From: Rhodococcus sp. 4CII
GTDB lineage: Bacteria > Actinomycetota > Actinomycetes > Mycobacteriales > Mycobacteriaceae
Reading direction: 5' to 3'
DNA length: 64,000 nucleotides
NCBI RefSeq assembly: GCF_014256275.1
Contig: NZ_JACCFE010000002.1
Coordinates: 5,498,001-5,562,000 of the forward strand
Shown: positions 44,791 through 53,407 of the stretch, one piece after another
Numbering within the stretch: the stretch's first letter is position 1
How the letters are laid out: each line of letters begins with the position of its first letter
Translations under genes and position numbers: made by a program
The notes under the pieces: model-generated
What the model saw: only the letters and a program-made list of their open reading frames with translations
The model's database searches: none
What the model was told of the DNA's origin: nothing

Positions 44791-44814
44791 CCGATCGCCG
44801 GTCGCAGAGATGAC

Positions 44815-44850
44815 GAACGGCCCCCGGACTCGGAAGTCCAGGGGCCGTTC
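44815..44850. terminator. Bidirectional terminator
   Basis: GAACGGCCCC and GGGGCCGTTC pair, extended inside by GGACT/AGTCC around CGGA. It lies between the convergent aldehyde dehydrogenase and TetR genes. Confidence 0.8.
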
Positions 44851-44869
44851 GGTCGGCTCGGGCGGCGCT

Positions 44870-45526
44870 TCAGGCCGAGCGTTCCGTGGTAGCAGAACCG
44901 GCACCGGCTTGGTTCCGCATCACCCCGTACAGGAAGCTGCGGATCATCTCCTCGAACAACTTCTTCGACGAGAGTTCGTTGGCAGCAAGAGCTTCCGCGA
45001 GAAGGGGCTGCGAGTCCGGATCGACATTCGGGAAGATCGTCGCGCGGGTACTCGGTTTGCGCATCGCCTCAGTCAGGACGGCGCCGATGGACAGTGTCTC
45101 CATCCCGTCCAGAATCTGGACGTGGAGATGCGTCGGGACGCCGGAGTCCAGGAGGAATCGGGCCGTGTCCTCGTACGTGCCGATCAGCAGGTCGCGGGGC
45201 AGATACTGCAGCAGGATCGGTGCCGCGTTACGGTGCCGGAGAATGGCCTGGCGGAAGTTCAGGCTCAACGCCACGAAGAACTCGGGCCAGTCGGCACCGG
45301 GCTTGCGGCGGGGGCGGACCACGGTGGCGCCGGCGATGTGCCGTGCCACGGCGGACAGGATCTCGCTCTTGTCCGCGAAGTGGTGGTACAACGACGGCGC
45401 CTGCACTCCGAGGTGCTTGGCCAGTCGGGGCAGACTGAATGCCTCGAGTCCTTCGGAATCGATGATTTCGATGGACGCCTGCACCGCAGTTGCACGGCTG
45501 ATCAGGGGCTTCGACGGTCGGGGCAT
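44870..45526 (-). CDS. TetR-family regulator, candidate master regulator of the island
   Basis: 218 aa. The DNA-binding domain (about 10-60) reads LPRLAKHLGVQAPSLYHHFADKSEIL. The recognition helix VQAPSLYHH aligns with VEQPTLYWH of classical TetR, keeping the Pro, Tyr and His (and Ser for Thr) that contact tetO. The C-terminal part is of the TetR_C type. It is the third gene of a minus-strand operon (SDR, hydrolase, TetR) whose promoter region holds tetO-like sites H and I, consistent with autoregulation. I infer that it binds the AAYCTA-N7-TAGRTT sites found across 14.3-49.9 kb. Inducer unknown. Confidence 0.85.
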   Translation of the reverse strand: MPRPSKPLISRATAVQASIEIIDSEGLEAFSLPRLAKHLGVQAPSLYHHFADKSEILSAVARHIAGATVVRPRRKPGADWPEFFVALSLNFRQAILRHRNAAPILLQYLPRDLLIGTYEDTARFLLDSGVPTHLHVQILDGMETLSIGAVLTEAMRKPSTRATIFPNVDPDSQPLLAEALAANELSSKKLFEEMIRSFLYGVMRNQAGAGSATTERSA

Positions 45527-45558
45527 GTCAGGCTTTCCGGTGGGGTTCGCTCGAACGG

Positions 45559-46464
45559 TTATTTGGCATGGTGAGGTGAATCGTAGCGGGTCGTGGTCAC
45601 CTTCCGGGTGTAGGCGACCTCTCGATCGAGGAAGTCGAGCAGGCCGTCGCTGAGCAGGTCGTTGTCGTCGCCGCTGACCATGTGCCCGGCGCCCCCGACG
45701 TCGATGTGACGGGCCGCCGGGATCAGTTCCAGCAGGTCACGCGCGCCGTCGGCGCTGACGACGTCGGACTGCGCGCCCCGGATGAGGAGGGTCGGGACGG
45801 TCACCGCGCGCGCCGCGGCACGAGCCCGCGCCTCGCGGACCCCCGCCTGGTCGACGCCGTTCTCCCGGTGCATGATCATCCGCGGATCCCAGTGCCAGTA
45901 CCAGCGACCGTCGCGGTGGCGAAGATTCTTGCGGAGACCTTCGATCCGCGGCGGGCGACGACGGTGCGGGTTGTACGCGACGACGGCGTCGAGGGCGTCG
46001 TCGAGAGTGTCGAAACCGGCGAGCCCGCTCTCCATGAACGCCGTGATCTTGGCGAGTCCTTCAGGCTCGGCACGGGGGGTGATGTCCACCAGGACCAGCG
46101 CACGGCCGATGCCGTGGTCGCCCTGGGCGAGCAACGACGCCATCCCACCCATGGACGCGCCGACCAGCACCGGGGGTTCGCCGAGGTCGGTGACGACCGC
46201 GGCGAGATCGCGCGCGTGGGCCTCGGTACCGTAGTCGCCGTCCTCGGCCCACTCGCTGTCGCCGTGACCGCGGGCATCGATCGCCAGTGCGCACCAGCCG
46301 TTGTCGGCGAGACGAATTCCGGTGCGCTGCCACGAATGGCGGGTCTGCCCACCGCCGTGGAGGAGCAGGACGATCCCTTTCCTCGGGGAGGCCGGCTCCC
46401 ACCGGTCGGCGGTGAGCACGACTCCGTCGCCTCGAAGATCGGTGCGAAGGGTGGTGAGGGGCAT
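45559..46464 (-). CDS. Alpha/beta hydrolase
   Basis: 301 aa from the ATG at 46464. Oxyanion segment LLHGGGQTRHSW, IDARGHGDSEWAEDG, nucleophile elbow GASMGG, acid in LIRGAQSDVVS and catalytic His in GGAGHMVSGD. An ester, lactone or C-C bond hydrolase are all possible. Second gene of the SDR-hydrolase-TetR operon, 20 bp after the SDR; TetR follows after 32 bp. Confidence 0.88.
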   Translation of the reverse strand: MPLTTLRTDLRGDGVVLTADRWEPASPRKGIVLLLHGGGQTRHSWQRTGIRLADNGWCALAIDARGHGDSEWAEDGDYGTEAHARDLAAVVTDLGEPPVLVGASMGGMASLLAQGDHGIGRALVLVDITPRAEPEGLAKITAFMESGLAGFDTLDDALDAVVAYNPHRRRPPRIEGLRKNLRHRDGRWYWHWDPRMIMHRENGVDQAGVREARARAAARAVTVPTLLIRGAQSDVVSADGARDLLELIPAARHIDVGGAGHMVSGDDNDLLSDGLLDFLDREVAYTRKVTTTRYDSPHHAK

Positions 46465-46484
46465 GGTTTTTCGCCTTTCGTCGG

Positions 46485-47264
46485 TCAGTGACCGGAGGTT
46501 CCGCCGTCGACGGCCAGCGTCGAACCGGTGATGTATCCCGAGGCTCGGCTGGCGAGGAAGACCACCGCCGCGTCGAGTTCGCGCTGGGTGGCGGTGCGTC
46601 CCAGCGAACAGTCGTGGAGGAAGGCCGCGAGTGTCTCCGCCGACATCTCGCCGATCATACCGGTGTCGACGAACCCCGGTGCGATCGCGTTGACCCGGAT
46701 GCCCTTCCGCCCGGACCACTGGTTCGACAGGTCCCGGGTCAATCCGATGAGACCGGCCTTGCTCGACGAGTACGCGGCCTGCGGGAGCACAGACTTCACC
46801 AGGCCGAGCATGCTGGTGATGTTGACGATGCTGGACCCGGGCCGCATGACGCGCGCGCAGGCCTGTGCGGCCCAGTAGGCGCCGAAGAGGTTCACATCGA
46901 GGACCGCCCGATAGTCCTCCGGCCGCTCGCGGGTGGCGGGTGTGGCATGGGTGACGCCGGCGTTGTTCACCAGGACGTCGAGTCTGCCGAACCGTTCGAT
47001 CGCGGCCCGGGCGAGCGCGTCGCACTGCTGCGGGTCGGTGACGTCGGTGGGGACCACGAGGCACTCGCGACCGCGTTCGGTCACCGATCGGGCGACCGCG
47101 TCGAGTCTGTCGCGCCGTCGTGCGGCGATCACGACATCCGCGCCCGCCTCCGCGAGTGCGCAGGCGAACCCCGCGCCGAGTCCGCTGCCCGCTCCGGTGA
47201 CGACGGCCACGGAGTCGGTCAGGCGGAACAGGTCGAGCACCGATTCGGTTGCCGGCAGGTTCAT
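46485..47264 (-). CDS. Short-chain dehydrogenase/reductase
   Basis: 259 aa classical SDR: TGAGSGLG, basic VIAARRRDRLDAV (favours NADP), NNAG, NITSMLG and YSSSKAG, and ITGSTLAVDGG near the end. First gene of the SDR-hydrolase-TetR operon. Site H ends only about 22 bp upstream of its start. Likely a keto/hydroxy step of the pathway. Confidence 0.88.
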   Translation of the reverse strand: MNLPATESVLDLFRLTDSVAVVTGAGSGLGAGFACALAEAGADVVIAARRRDRLDAVARSVTERGRECLVVPTDVTDPQQCDALARAAIERFGRLDVLVNNAGVTHATPATRERPEDYRAVLDVNLFGAYWAAQACARVMRPGSSIVNITSMLGLVKSVLPQAAYSSSKAGLIGLTRDLSNQWSGRKGIRVNAIAPGFVDTGMIGEMSAETLAAFLHDCSLGRTATQRELDAAVVFLASRASGYITGSTLAVDGGTSGH

Positions 47265-47285
47265 GATCGAGGTCTCCCATCCGAA

Positions 47286-47304
47286 ATTCTAATGGACATA
47301 GGTT
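47286..47304. promoter_or_regulatory. tetO-like operator site H
   Basis: ATT-CTA-ATGGACA-TAG-GTT in the divergent region between the SDR-hydrolase-TetR operon and the reductase gene, nearest the SDR start. Eleven of twelve consensus positions match. Confidence 0.7.
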
Positions 47305-47358
47305 TATCGCAGGTGTCGCCGCGGGGCAACATCTCCGACGGGCGTCTTGCGCGGCTTT

Positions 47359-47377
47359 AATCTAATGACATAAGATT
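47359..47377. promoter_or_regulatory. tetO-like operator site I
   Basis: AAT-CTA-ATGACAT-AAG-ATT, 38-56 bp before the reductase start. Near-perfect 19-bp palindrome (8 of 9 pairs). With site H it gives each divergent promoter its own site. Confidence 0.75.
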
Positions 47378-47414
47378 TATGGGATAGTGGAGTCGAGTGG
47401 AACGAGACGGATAC

Positions 47415-48377
47415 ATGACCAGCAATGCGAACCAGGAACGGCGGCAGATGCAGGTTGCCGGCAAGGACGCGCTTGCCGACGGCGTCGTGCGACTCACGCT
47501 GGTCGACGAATCCGGTGCTGCGGCCCCGGCCTGGACGCCGGGTTCACACATCGATCTGATCCTCGACGACACGACCACCCGCCAGTACTCACTGTGCGGG
47601 AATCTCGGAGACACGTCCTCGCTGACCGTGGCAGTCCTGCGTGAGGCAGACGGCCGTGGTGGCTCGATCCGCGTCCACGACAAACTCGAAACCGGTGACC
47701 TCGTCGCCGTCGGTGGCCCCCGCAACCACTTCGCGCTCGTCGATGCCGACTCCTACCTCTTCGTGGCGGGCGGGATCGGCATCACGCCCCTCTTGCCCAT
47801 GACGCGGGAGGTGGATGCGAAGGGAACGCCGTGGCGCCTCCTCTACGGCGGACGGACCCGCGCGAGCATGGCGTTCGCCGACGAACTCGTGACGGCGCAC
47901 CCCGATCGGGTGCGCATCCGGCCGCAGGACGAGCACGGACACCTCGATCTCGCCGCGGCCCTCGACGAGGTCGAGCCCGGAACTGTCGTGTACTGCTGTG
48001 GGCCGGAACCGTTGCTGCAGGCAATCGAATCGGCGTGCCGCGAACGTCCCCACGTCACACTGCACGTCGAACGGTTCGCGCCCAAGGAGGTTCCGACGGG
48101 AGCCGACGACGACGCCTTCGAGGTCGAACTCGGCCGGTCGGCGCGAACGGTGCAGGTCGCCGCGGACGAGACGATTCTCGACGCCGTCCTGCGAGAGGGT
48201 GTCGACGCAGACTTCTCCTGCCGGGAAGGCACGTGTGGAACATGCGAGGTCGCGGTACTCGGCGGCATTCCCGATCACCGCGACTCCGTACTCAGCGAGG
48301 ACGAGCACGCGGAGAACGACGCCATGATGATCTGCGTGTCCCGGAGTTGCACACCCAAGCTGATTCTGGATCTGTGA
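47415..48377 (+). CDS. VanB-type oxygenase reductase (FMN, NAD, [2Fe-2S])
   Basis: 320 aa from the ATG at 47415 (GTG at 47397 also possible). FMN-binding RQYSLCG, NAD-binding VAGGIGITPLLPM and YCCGPEPLL, and a C-terminal plant-type ferredoxin with C-x4-C-x2-C (CREGTCGTCEV) and the last Cys in MMICVSRS. Such one-component reductases feed electrons from NADH to Rieske oxygenases of the VanA type. No oxygenase is adjacent; the Rieske gene at 41044 shares the same operator motif and is its best partner. Confidence 0.92.
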   Translation: MTSNANQERRQMQVAGKDALADGVVRLTLVDESGAAAPAWTPGSHIDLILDDTTTRQYSLCGNLGDTSSLTVAVLREADGRGGSIRVHDKLETGDLVAVGGPRNHFALVDADSYLFVAGGIGITPLLPMTREVDAKGTPWRLLYGGRTRASMAFADELVTAHPDRVRIRPQDEHGHLDLAAALDEVEPGTVVYCCGPEPLLQAIESACRERPHVTLHVERFAPKEVPTGADDDAFEVELGRSARTVQVAADETILDAVLREGVDADFSCREGTCGTCEVAVLGGIPDHRDSVLSEDEHAENDAMMICVSRSCTPKLILDL

Positions 48378-49852
48378 CGAAGGGCGCCGAGCCGGTCACG
48401 GCCACGCATCCGGCTAGACCCTCGGTGGCACGCGATCGGCTGCTGGTCCCCGCGCTGTGCTTCGTCGTCATGACCACACCGGTGACCCAGACGGCCGTGG
48501 TGCCGCTGCTTCCCGCCATGGCGTCGCAACTCGATGTCGATTCGGCCGCTGCCGGCTGGGTGGTCACGGCGAACCTGCTTGCCGCGGCGGTGTGCACGCC
48601 GGTGCTGGGCCGGCTCGCCGATCGATGCGGACCGTGCCCGGTTCTGCTGGGCACCCTCGTCCTGGTACTCGTCGGTTCGGTGCTGTGCATCGTCACCGAG
48701 CATCTCCCGGTCCTCGTTCTGGGTCGCATCCTCCAGGGGATGTCGTTCGCGCTGTTCCCGATCGGCGTCGCCGTGCTGCGAGGGCGTCTCGACCCGCGCC
48801 GGCTCCTGAACGCGATCGGGCTGATGTCGGGGATCCTGGCGGTCGGCGGGGGCCTCGGGATGATCGCAGCCGGTGTGATCCACACCGAGGGTGCGGACTT
48901 CCGGCGGGTGTTCGTGCTGCTCGTCGGGCTGAACCTCACCGCACTCGTCGTTGCGTGGGCGGCCGTCCCCCGCGGCGATGCGGCGCGGTTCCGCGGCGGT
49001 GTCGACGCGGCCGGCGTCGGTCTGATGGCCGTGGGGCTGTCGGGGATTCTGATCGCCCTCGCCGAAGGCGGCCGGTGGGGCTGGGCGTCGCCGCAGACGA
49101 TCGGCGTCGCGGCACTGGGGGTCGTCGTCTCGGTCTGGTGGTATCTGCACGAGCGACGGACCACCGCACCCCTCGTCCCGCCGATGCTGCTGTCCGGCCG
49201 GCGGGTGGCGGGCGCTCATCTCGCGGCGTTCCTCCTCGGCATGGCCATGTACATCCAGTTTCTCGGTGCGGCGCAGTTCGTTCAGGCGTCGCGGGCCGAC
49301 GTCGGATACGGTTTCGACGCGTCGGTGCTGCGCACCAGCCTCCTCGTGCTGCTCCCCGGTTCGGTGGCGGGTGTGGCCGCGGCGTCGGTGAGCGGCCCGT
49401 TCGTTCACCGCTTCCGCGCGGACCGTGTGCTCGTCGCGGTCTGCGGGATCGGGGTGGCCGGATTCGCGATGCTGGCGCTGGCGCATTCCCGGCTGTGGCA
49501 GGTTGTGGTGGCGCTCGTCGTGATCAACGTCTTCGTCAGTGCGTCGTATGCGGCGCTGCCCGCGTTGCTCGTCGACGCGGTGTCGCCCGAATTCACCGGA
49601 GTCGCCAACGGTATCAACGCGATTGCGCGGACCTTCGGAAGTTCGCTCGCCAGTGCGCTCGTCGCGACGCTGCTCGCCGCGGTGACCGTCGCCGGCACGG
49701 ATCTGGCGTCCGAGCGGGCGTTCGTGATCGCGTTCTGGGCCGGCGCGGCGGCGGCGGGAGCGGCCGGACTCGCGATCGTGTGTGCGGAGCACTTCCGGAG
49801 AAAACGTGCCGATCGGGGTGTCCGATTCGGTGCAGTATCAGTTAATCTATAG
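48374..49852 (+). CDS. MFS transporter (drug-efflux type, DHA2-like)
   Basis: 492 aa from the GTG at 48374, overlapping the reductase stop (GTGA). About 14 hydrophobic segments; motif A region LGRLADRCGPCPVLLG and motif C-like GGLGMIAAGVI. Similar in layout to DHA2-type exporters rather than the AAHS importer at 15998. It may export a pathway product or toxic intermediate. The stop codon lies within operator site J. Confidence 0.82.
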   Translation: MTKGAEPVTATHPARPSVARDRLLVPALCFVVMTTPVTQTAVVPLLPAMASQLDVDSAAAGWVVTANLLAAAVCTPVLGRLADRCGPCPVLLGTLVLVLVGSVLCIVTEHLPVLVLGRILQGMSFALFPIGVAVLRGRLDPRRLLNAIGLMSGILAVGGGLGMIAAGVIHTEGADFRRVFVLLVGLNLTALVVAWAAVPRGDAARFRGGVDAAGVGLMAVGLSGILIALAEGGRWGWASPQTIGVAALGVVVSVWWYLHERRTTAPLVPPMLLSGRRVAGAHLAAFLLGMAMYIQFLGAAQFVQASRADVGYGFDASVLRTSLLVLLPGSVAGVAAASVSGPFVHRFRADRVLVAVCGIGVAGFAMLALAHSRLWQVVVALVVINVFVSASYAALPALLVDAVSPEFTGVANGINAIARTFGSSLASALVATLLAAVTVAGTDLASERAFVIAFWAGAAAAGAAGLAIVCAEHFRRKRADRGVRFGAVSVNL

Positions 49853-49862
49853 ATCATAGGTT
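49844..49862. promoter_or_regulatory. tetO-like operator site J (perfect)
   Basis: AAT-CTA-TAGATCA-TAG-GTT: all twelve consensus positions match (AAYCTA and TAGRTT). It overlaps the MFS stop and lies 67-85 bp before the ligase start. Confidence 0.75.
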
Positions 49863-49928
49863 TTGGGCGGTGGCGCGAGGCGTCGGCCGTGACATCGATG
49901 TCGCCCAGCGGCGACGGCGGAAGGTTGA

Positions 49929-51452
49929 GTGGAGATGGCTGCGACAATCGGGTCGGCGTTGCATTGGTGGGCGGCGACGAAGGGCGACCAGCGGGCGATC
50001 GTCGTGGATGACGACGCGCTCACGTACCGGGAACTGCAGGACTGGTCGAGCCGAATCGCCCGCCGGGTCGCCGCAGCCGGGATCGAGCCGGGAACCCGAG
50101 TCGGTGTCCTCGGCCCGAACTCGCTGGAGTGGCCGGCCATCGCCCTCGGCGTACTCAAGGCCGGCGCTGTCCTGGTACCGCTGAACCCGCGACTCAAGCC
50201 GGCGGAACTGCGCAAAGTGATCGACGACGCCGGCGCCCGCCTGGTCATCGCGCCCGCCGCGTTCGGCGACTCCATCGACGCGACGCGCACTCTGGGCACG
50301 CCGTTCGACTCGCTGCCCTTCGAAGAATTCGCGGCGCTGCGCGGCGGCGGCGTCGACGACTTCCGGATCGACCTCGGCCCCGACGAGCCGACGGCGCTGT
50401 TGTTCACCAGTGGGTCCACCGGGCTCTCCAAGGGCGTCATCTGCACCAACCGCACCCTGCTGAACATCGTCTTCGAGGCTTCGCTCACGGAGGAAGGACT
50501 CCGGCCCGGCGCGACGACGCTGCTGGTCCTCCCGCTCGTCTTCACCCCCGGTCTCGTGTGGGGCCTGCTCATGACCACCGTGCTGGGCGGCACCATCATC
50601 ATCGAACGCGAGCTGAAACCCGGACGCGCCGCGGCGCTGCTGAGCGAGCACCGGGTCCAGGCGCTCTTCGGCGTGCCCCTGATCTTCGACGCCATCTCCC
50701 GGGCCCCGGAGTTCGACGACGCCGACCTCAGCTCGCTGCGCACGGCGATCATCGGTGGCGCCGCCGTCGCACCCGCCCTGCTGCAGCGGTGGGCGGACAA
50801 GGGGGTGGCGCTCCGCCAGATCTACGGCATGACGGAGGCCGGGGGAGTCGCGACCGCCACACTCGTGAGTGAGGCCTTCGACCACCCCGGGACGTGCGGA
50901 AACGGGTCCATCTTCACCGAGATGAAAGTGGTCCGCCCCGACGGGACCGAGGCCGACCCCGGCGAGGAAGGCGAAATTCTGCTCAGCGGACCGGGAGTGA
51001 CGCCCGGCTACTGGAACGACCAAGAGTCCACCGAGGCCGCGCTGCAGGACGGATGGCTGCACAGCGGCGATCTGGGAACCCGGGACGGCGACGGGCGACT
51101 GCAGTTCGTCGACCGGCTCAAGGACCTCATCATCACGGGCGGAATCAACATCTCACCCGTGGAACTCGAGCGCGTGATCGGCGAGATCGACGGGGTGGAG
51201 GAAGTAGCGGTGATCGCCGCGAAGGATCCGCGGTTCGGTGAGACGCCCGCCGCGATCGTGACGGTCACCGGCGACGTCGATGCGGCCACCATCGTCGAAC
51301 ACTGCGACCGGCTCGTCGCCGACTACAAGGTGCCCCGCTACGTCGTGATCCGGGACGAACCCCTGCCGCGGCTCCCCAGCGGGAAGCTGTCCAAGACCGC
51401 GATCCGATCCGAGTACCGCGACGTGTCCGAGAGGTTCTCGAAGGTGCGCTGA
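49929..51452 (+). CDS. Acyl-CoA ligase (class I adenylate-forming)
   Basis: 507 aa from the GTG at 49929 behind GGAAGG; an ATG at 49935 is an alternative. Motifs LLFTSGSTGLSKGVICTN, YGMTEAGG, WLHSGDLG, DRLKDLIITGGINISPVELE and Lys in LPSGKLSKTAIRSE. Closely patterned on the ligase at 25684. Third ligase of the island, in a two-gene unit with a crotonase under site J. Confidence 0.9.
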   Translation: MEMAATIGSALHWWAATKGDQRAIVVDDDALTYRELQDWSSRIARRVAAAGIEPGTRVGVLGPNSLEWPAIALGVLKAGAVLVPLNPRLKPAELRKVIDDAGARLVIAPAAFGDSIDATRTLGTPFDSLPFEEFAALRGGGVDDFRIDLGPDEPTALLFTSGSTGLSKGVICTNRTLLNIVFEASLTEEGLRPGATTLLVLPLVFTPGLVWGLLMTTVLGGTIIIERELKPGRAAALLSEHRVQALFGVPLIFDAISRAPEFDDADLSSLRTAIIGGAAVAPALLQRWADKGVALRQIYGMTEAGGVATATLVSEAFDHPGTCGNGSIFTEMKVVRPDGTEADPGEEGEILLSGPGVTPGYWNDQESTEAALQDGWLHSGDLGTRDGDGRLQFVDRLKDLIITGGINISPVELERVIGEIDGVEEVAVIAAKDPRFGETPAAIVTVTGDVDAATIVEHCDRLVADYKVPRYVVIRDEPLPRLPSGKLSKTAIRSEYRDVSERFSKVR

Positions 51453-51492
51453 CGCTCCACCTGCGTGATTCGACGAAGAGGAAGAAGAAGAA

Positions 51493-52335
51493 ATGACGTC
51501 TGTCGATGTCGAGAGCGTGGTCGTGCTCGAACGGCACGAGGAGATCGCCGTCGTGCGGCTGAATCGCCCCGAACGGCTCAACGCGTTCACTCTCGCGGTG
51601 CGGGATCGGATCATCGAAGTCTTCGACGAATGTGACGCCGACGATTCGGTCCGGGCGATCGTCCTCACGGGAACCGGTCGCGCCTTCTGCGCGGGCGCGG
51701 ACCTCGCGGCCGGCGGCGACACGTTCGTCAGCGAGGACGATCCGGACACCGGCGAGGCGCCGCCGGACTCGGGAGGCCAGACGTCGCTGCGGATCTATCG
51801 GTCGACGAAGCCGGTGATCGCGGCGATCAACGGCCCCGCCGCGGGGGTCGGTGTGACCATGACGCTGCCCGCCGACGTCCGGATCGCCGCGGACACCGCG
51901 AAGTTCGGGTTCGTGTTCACCCGTCGCGGGCTCGTGCCGGAGGCCTGTTCCACCTGGTTCCTGCCCCGGATCGTGGGCATCTCGACCGCGGTCGAGTGGA
52001 CCCTCGGCGGGAAGATGGTGTCGGCGGCGGAGGCGCTCGAACGCGGCCTCGTCCGCGAGGTCGTCCCCGCCGACCGCGTGCTGTCGCGCGCGATCGAGGT
52101 GGCCCGCGAACTGTCGACGGGCACCTCGCCGGTCTCCGTCGCCCTGACCCGGCAGCTGATGTGGCGCATGCTCGGAGCCGACAGCCCCGAGGTGGCACAC
52201 CGGGCCGAGTCGATCGCCATCCACGTGCGCGGGACCTCGCCCGACGTCCGCGAAGGAGTCGCGGCCTTCCTGGACAAGCGGCAGCCCGACTTCCCCCAGT
52301 CGGTGTCGGACGGCCTCCCCGACGTGTACCGCTGA
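51493..52335 (+). CDS. Enoyl-CoA hydratase/isomerase (crotonase) family protein
   Basis: 280 aa. Oxyanion segments RAFCAGADLAAGG and INGPAAGVGVTMTLPADVRI; RRGLVPEACSTWFLPRIVG contains the acidic residue (VPEACS) common in enoyl-CoA isomerases/hydratases of this subgroup. An AAGAGGAAGAAGAAG purine run precedes the ATG. Follows the ligase after 40 bp; last gene of the catabolic island before the purU side. Confidence 0.9.
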   Translation: MTSVDVESVVVLERHEEIAVVRLNRPERLNAFTLAVRDRIIEVFDECDADDSVRAIVLTGTGRAFCAGADLAAGGDTFVSEDDPDTGEAPPDSGGQTSLRIYRSTKPVIAAINGPAAGVGVTMTLPADVRIAADTAKFGFVFTRRGLVPEACSTWFLPRIVGISTAVEWTLGGKMVSAAEALERGLVREVVPADRVLSRAIEVARELSTGTSPVSVALTRQLMWRMLGADSPEVAHRAESIAIHVRGTSPDVREGVAAFLDKRQPDFPQSVSDGLPDVYR

Positions 52336-52345
52336 TCGCCGGAAT

Positions 52346-52474
52346 CTACTGCGTGCCGCCACACCGAAGCGGCGCAGCGACAGTGCCGGGTTCGGGCGCG
52401 GACCTCGCGATCAGGGTGAGGTTGTGGCCCTCGTCCGAACCGGCAGCGAACTGTGCAACTGCGACGTCGACCAT
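52346..52474 (-). pseudogene. N-terminal remnant of a carbon-nitrogen hydrolase (nitrilase family)
   Basis: From the ATG at 52474 the minus strand reads MVDVAVAQFAAGSDEGHNLT, the typical first strand and helix of nitrilase-superfamily amidohydrolases, then loses similarity and stops after 42 codons. The rest (about 230 residues with the Glu-Lys-Cys triad) is absent. In mycobacteria a nitrilase-family gene (Rv0480c) belongs to the deoC-murB block found just to the right, so this may be its displaced remnant. Confidence 0.5.
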
Positions 52475-52509
52475 GTCAGTGCCCTTGCTGCGGCCCGTGT
52501 GCGACGGAA

Positions 52510-53394
52510 CTAGCTGAACACCACGGTCTTTCGGCCGTGCACGAGGACGCGGTCCTCGAGATGCCAGCGCAGGCCGCGGGAGAGCACGAGTTTCTCGATG
52601 TCCCGGCCCTGCCGGACCATGTCGGCGACCTCGTCGGCGTGGTCGACGCGGATCACGTCCTGCTCGATGATGGGGCCCGCGTCGAGTTCGGCGGTCACGT
52701 AGTGGCAGGTGGCGCCGATCAGCTTCACGCCGCGGGCGAACGCCTGGTGATAGGGGCGGGCGCCGACGAAAGACGGCAGGAAGCTGTGGTGGATGTTGAT
52801 CGCCCGGCCGGCCCAGTGCTCGCACAGTTCCGACGGCAGCACCTGCATGAACCGCGCCAGCACGACGGCGTCGGGGTCGTGGGCGTCGACCAGTACCCGC
52901 ACCTGCTCGAACGCGGGCCCGCGTTCGGCCGGATCCTTCGGGAACGGCACGTGGTGGAAGTCGATGCCGTGCTGCCGCGTGACGGTTTCGAGGTCGCGGT
53001 GGTTGCCGATCACCGCGCAGATGTCGGCGGGCAGTTCGCCGCCGGCCGCACGGCCCAGCAGGTCGTGGAGACAGTGCGCCTCCTTGCTCACCAGCAGCAC
53101 CACCCGCTTGCGCTCACCGGTGTCGGACACGGTCCACTCGGTCTCGGGGCCGAGTTCGGCGGCCACCGCCGCGAAGCGCTCCCGGAGTTCCTCGATGGAC
53201 ATGTCCACCGAGGACGCTCGGACCGCCTGGCGGGTGAAGAACCAGCCGGTGTCCGCGTCGGCGTGGTACGCGGCCTCGACGATCCAGCCGCCGACCTCGG
53301 CGAGGAATGTCGAGATGCGGGCGACGATGCCGGTGCGGTCGGGGCAGCCGAGAGAAAGAACGTACCGGTGGTCCTCGGTCGAAGCAGCGCTCAT
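52510..53394 (-). CDS. purU: Formyltetrahydrofolate deformylase
   Basis: 294 aa from the ATG at 53394. The N-terminal ACT domain (about 8-90; RYVLSLGCPDRTGIVARISTFL) is followed by a formyltransferase-like domain (RKRVVLLVSKEAHCLHDLL, INIHHSFLPSFVGARPYHQAF, GATCHYVTAELDAGPIIEQD). It hydrolyses 10-formyl-THF to formate and THF, balancing one-carbon pools. The two-domain order and length match PurU. It follows the methyltransferase gene by 13 bp on the same strand. Confidence 0.95.
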   Translation of the reverse strand: MSAASTEDHRYVLSLGCPDRTGIVARISTFLAEVGGWIVEAAYHADADTGWFFTRQAVRASSVDMSIEELRERFAAVAAELGPETEWTVSDTGERKRVVLLVSKEAHCLHDLLGRAAGGELPADICAVIGNHRDLETVTRQHGIDFHHVPFPKDPAERGPAFEQVRVLVDAHDPDAVVLARFMQVLPSELCEHWAGRAINIHHSFLPSFVGARPYHQAFARGVKLIGATCHYVTAELDAGPIIEQDVIRVDHADEVADMVRQGRDIEKLVLSRGLRWHLEDRVLVHGRKTVVFS

Positions 53395-53407
53395 GGGCAA
53401 CAGTCTT

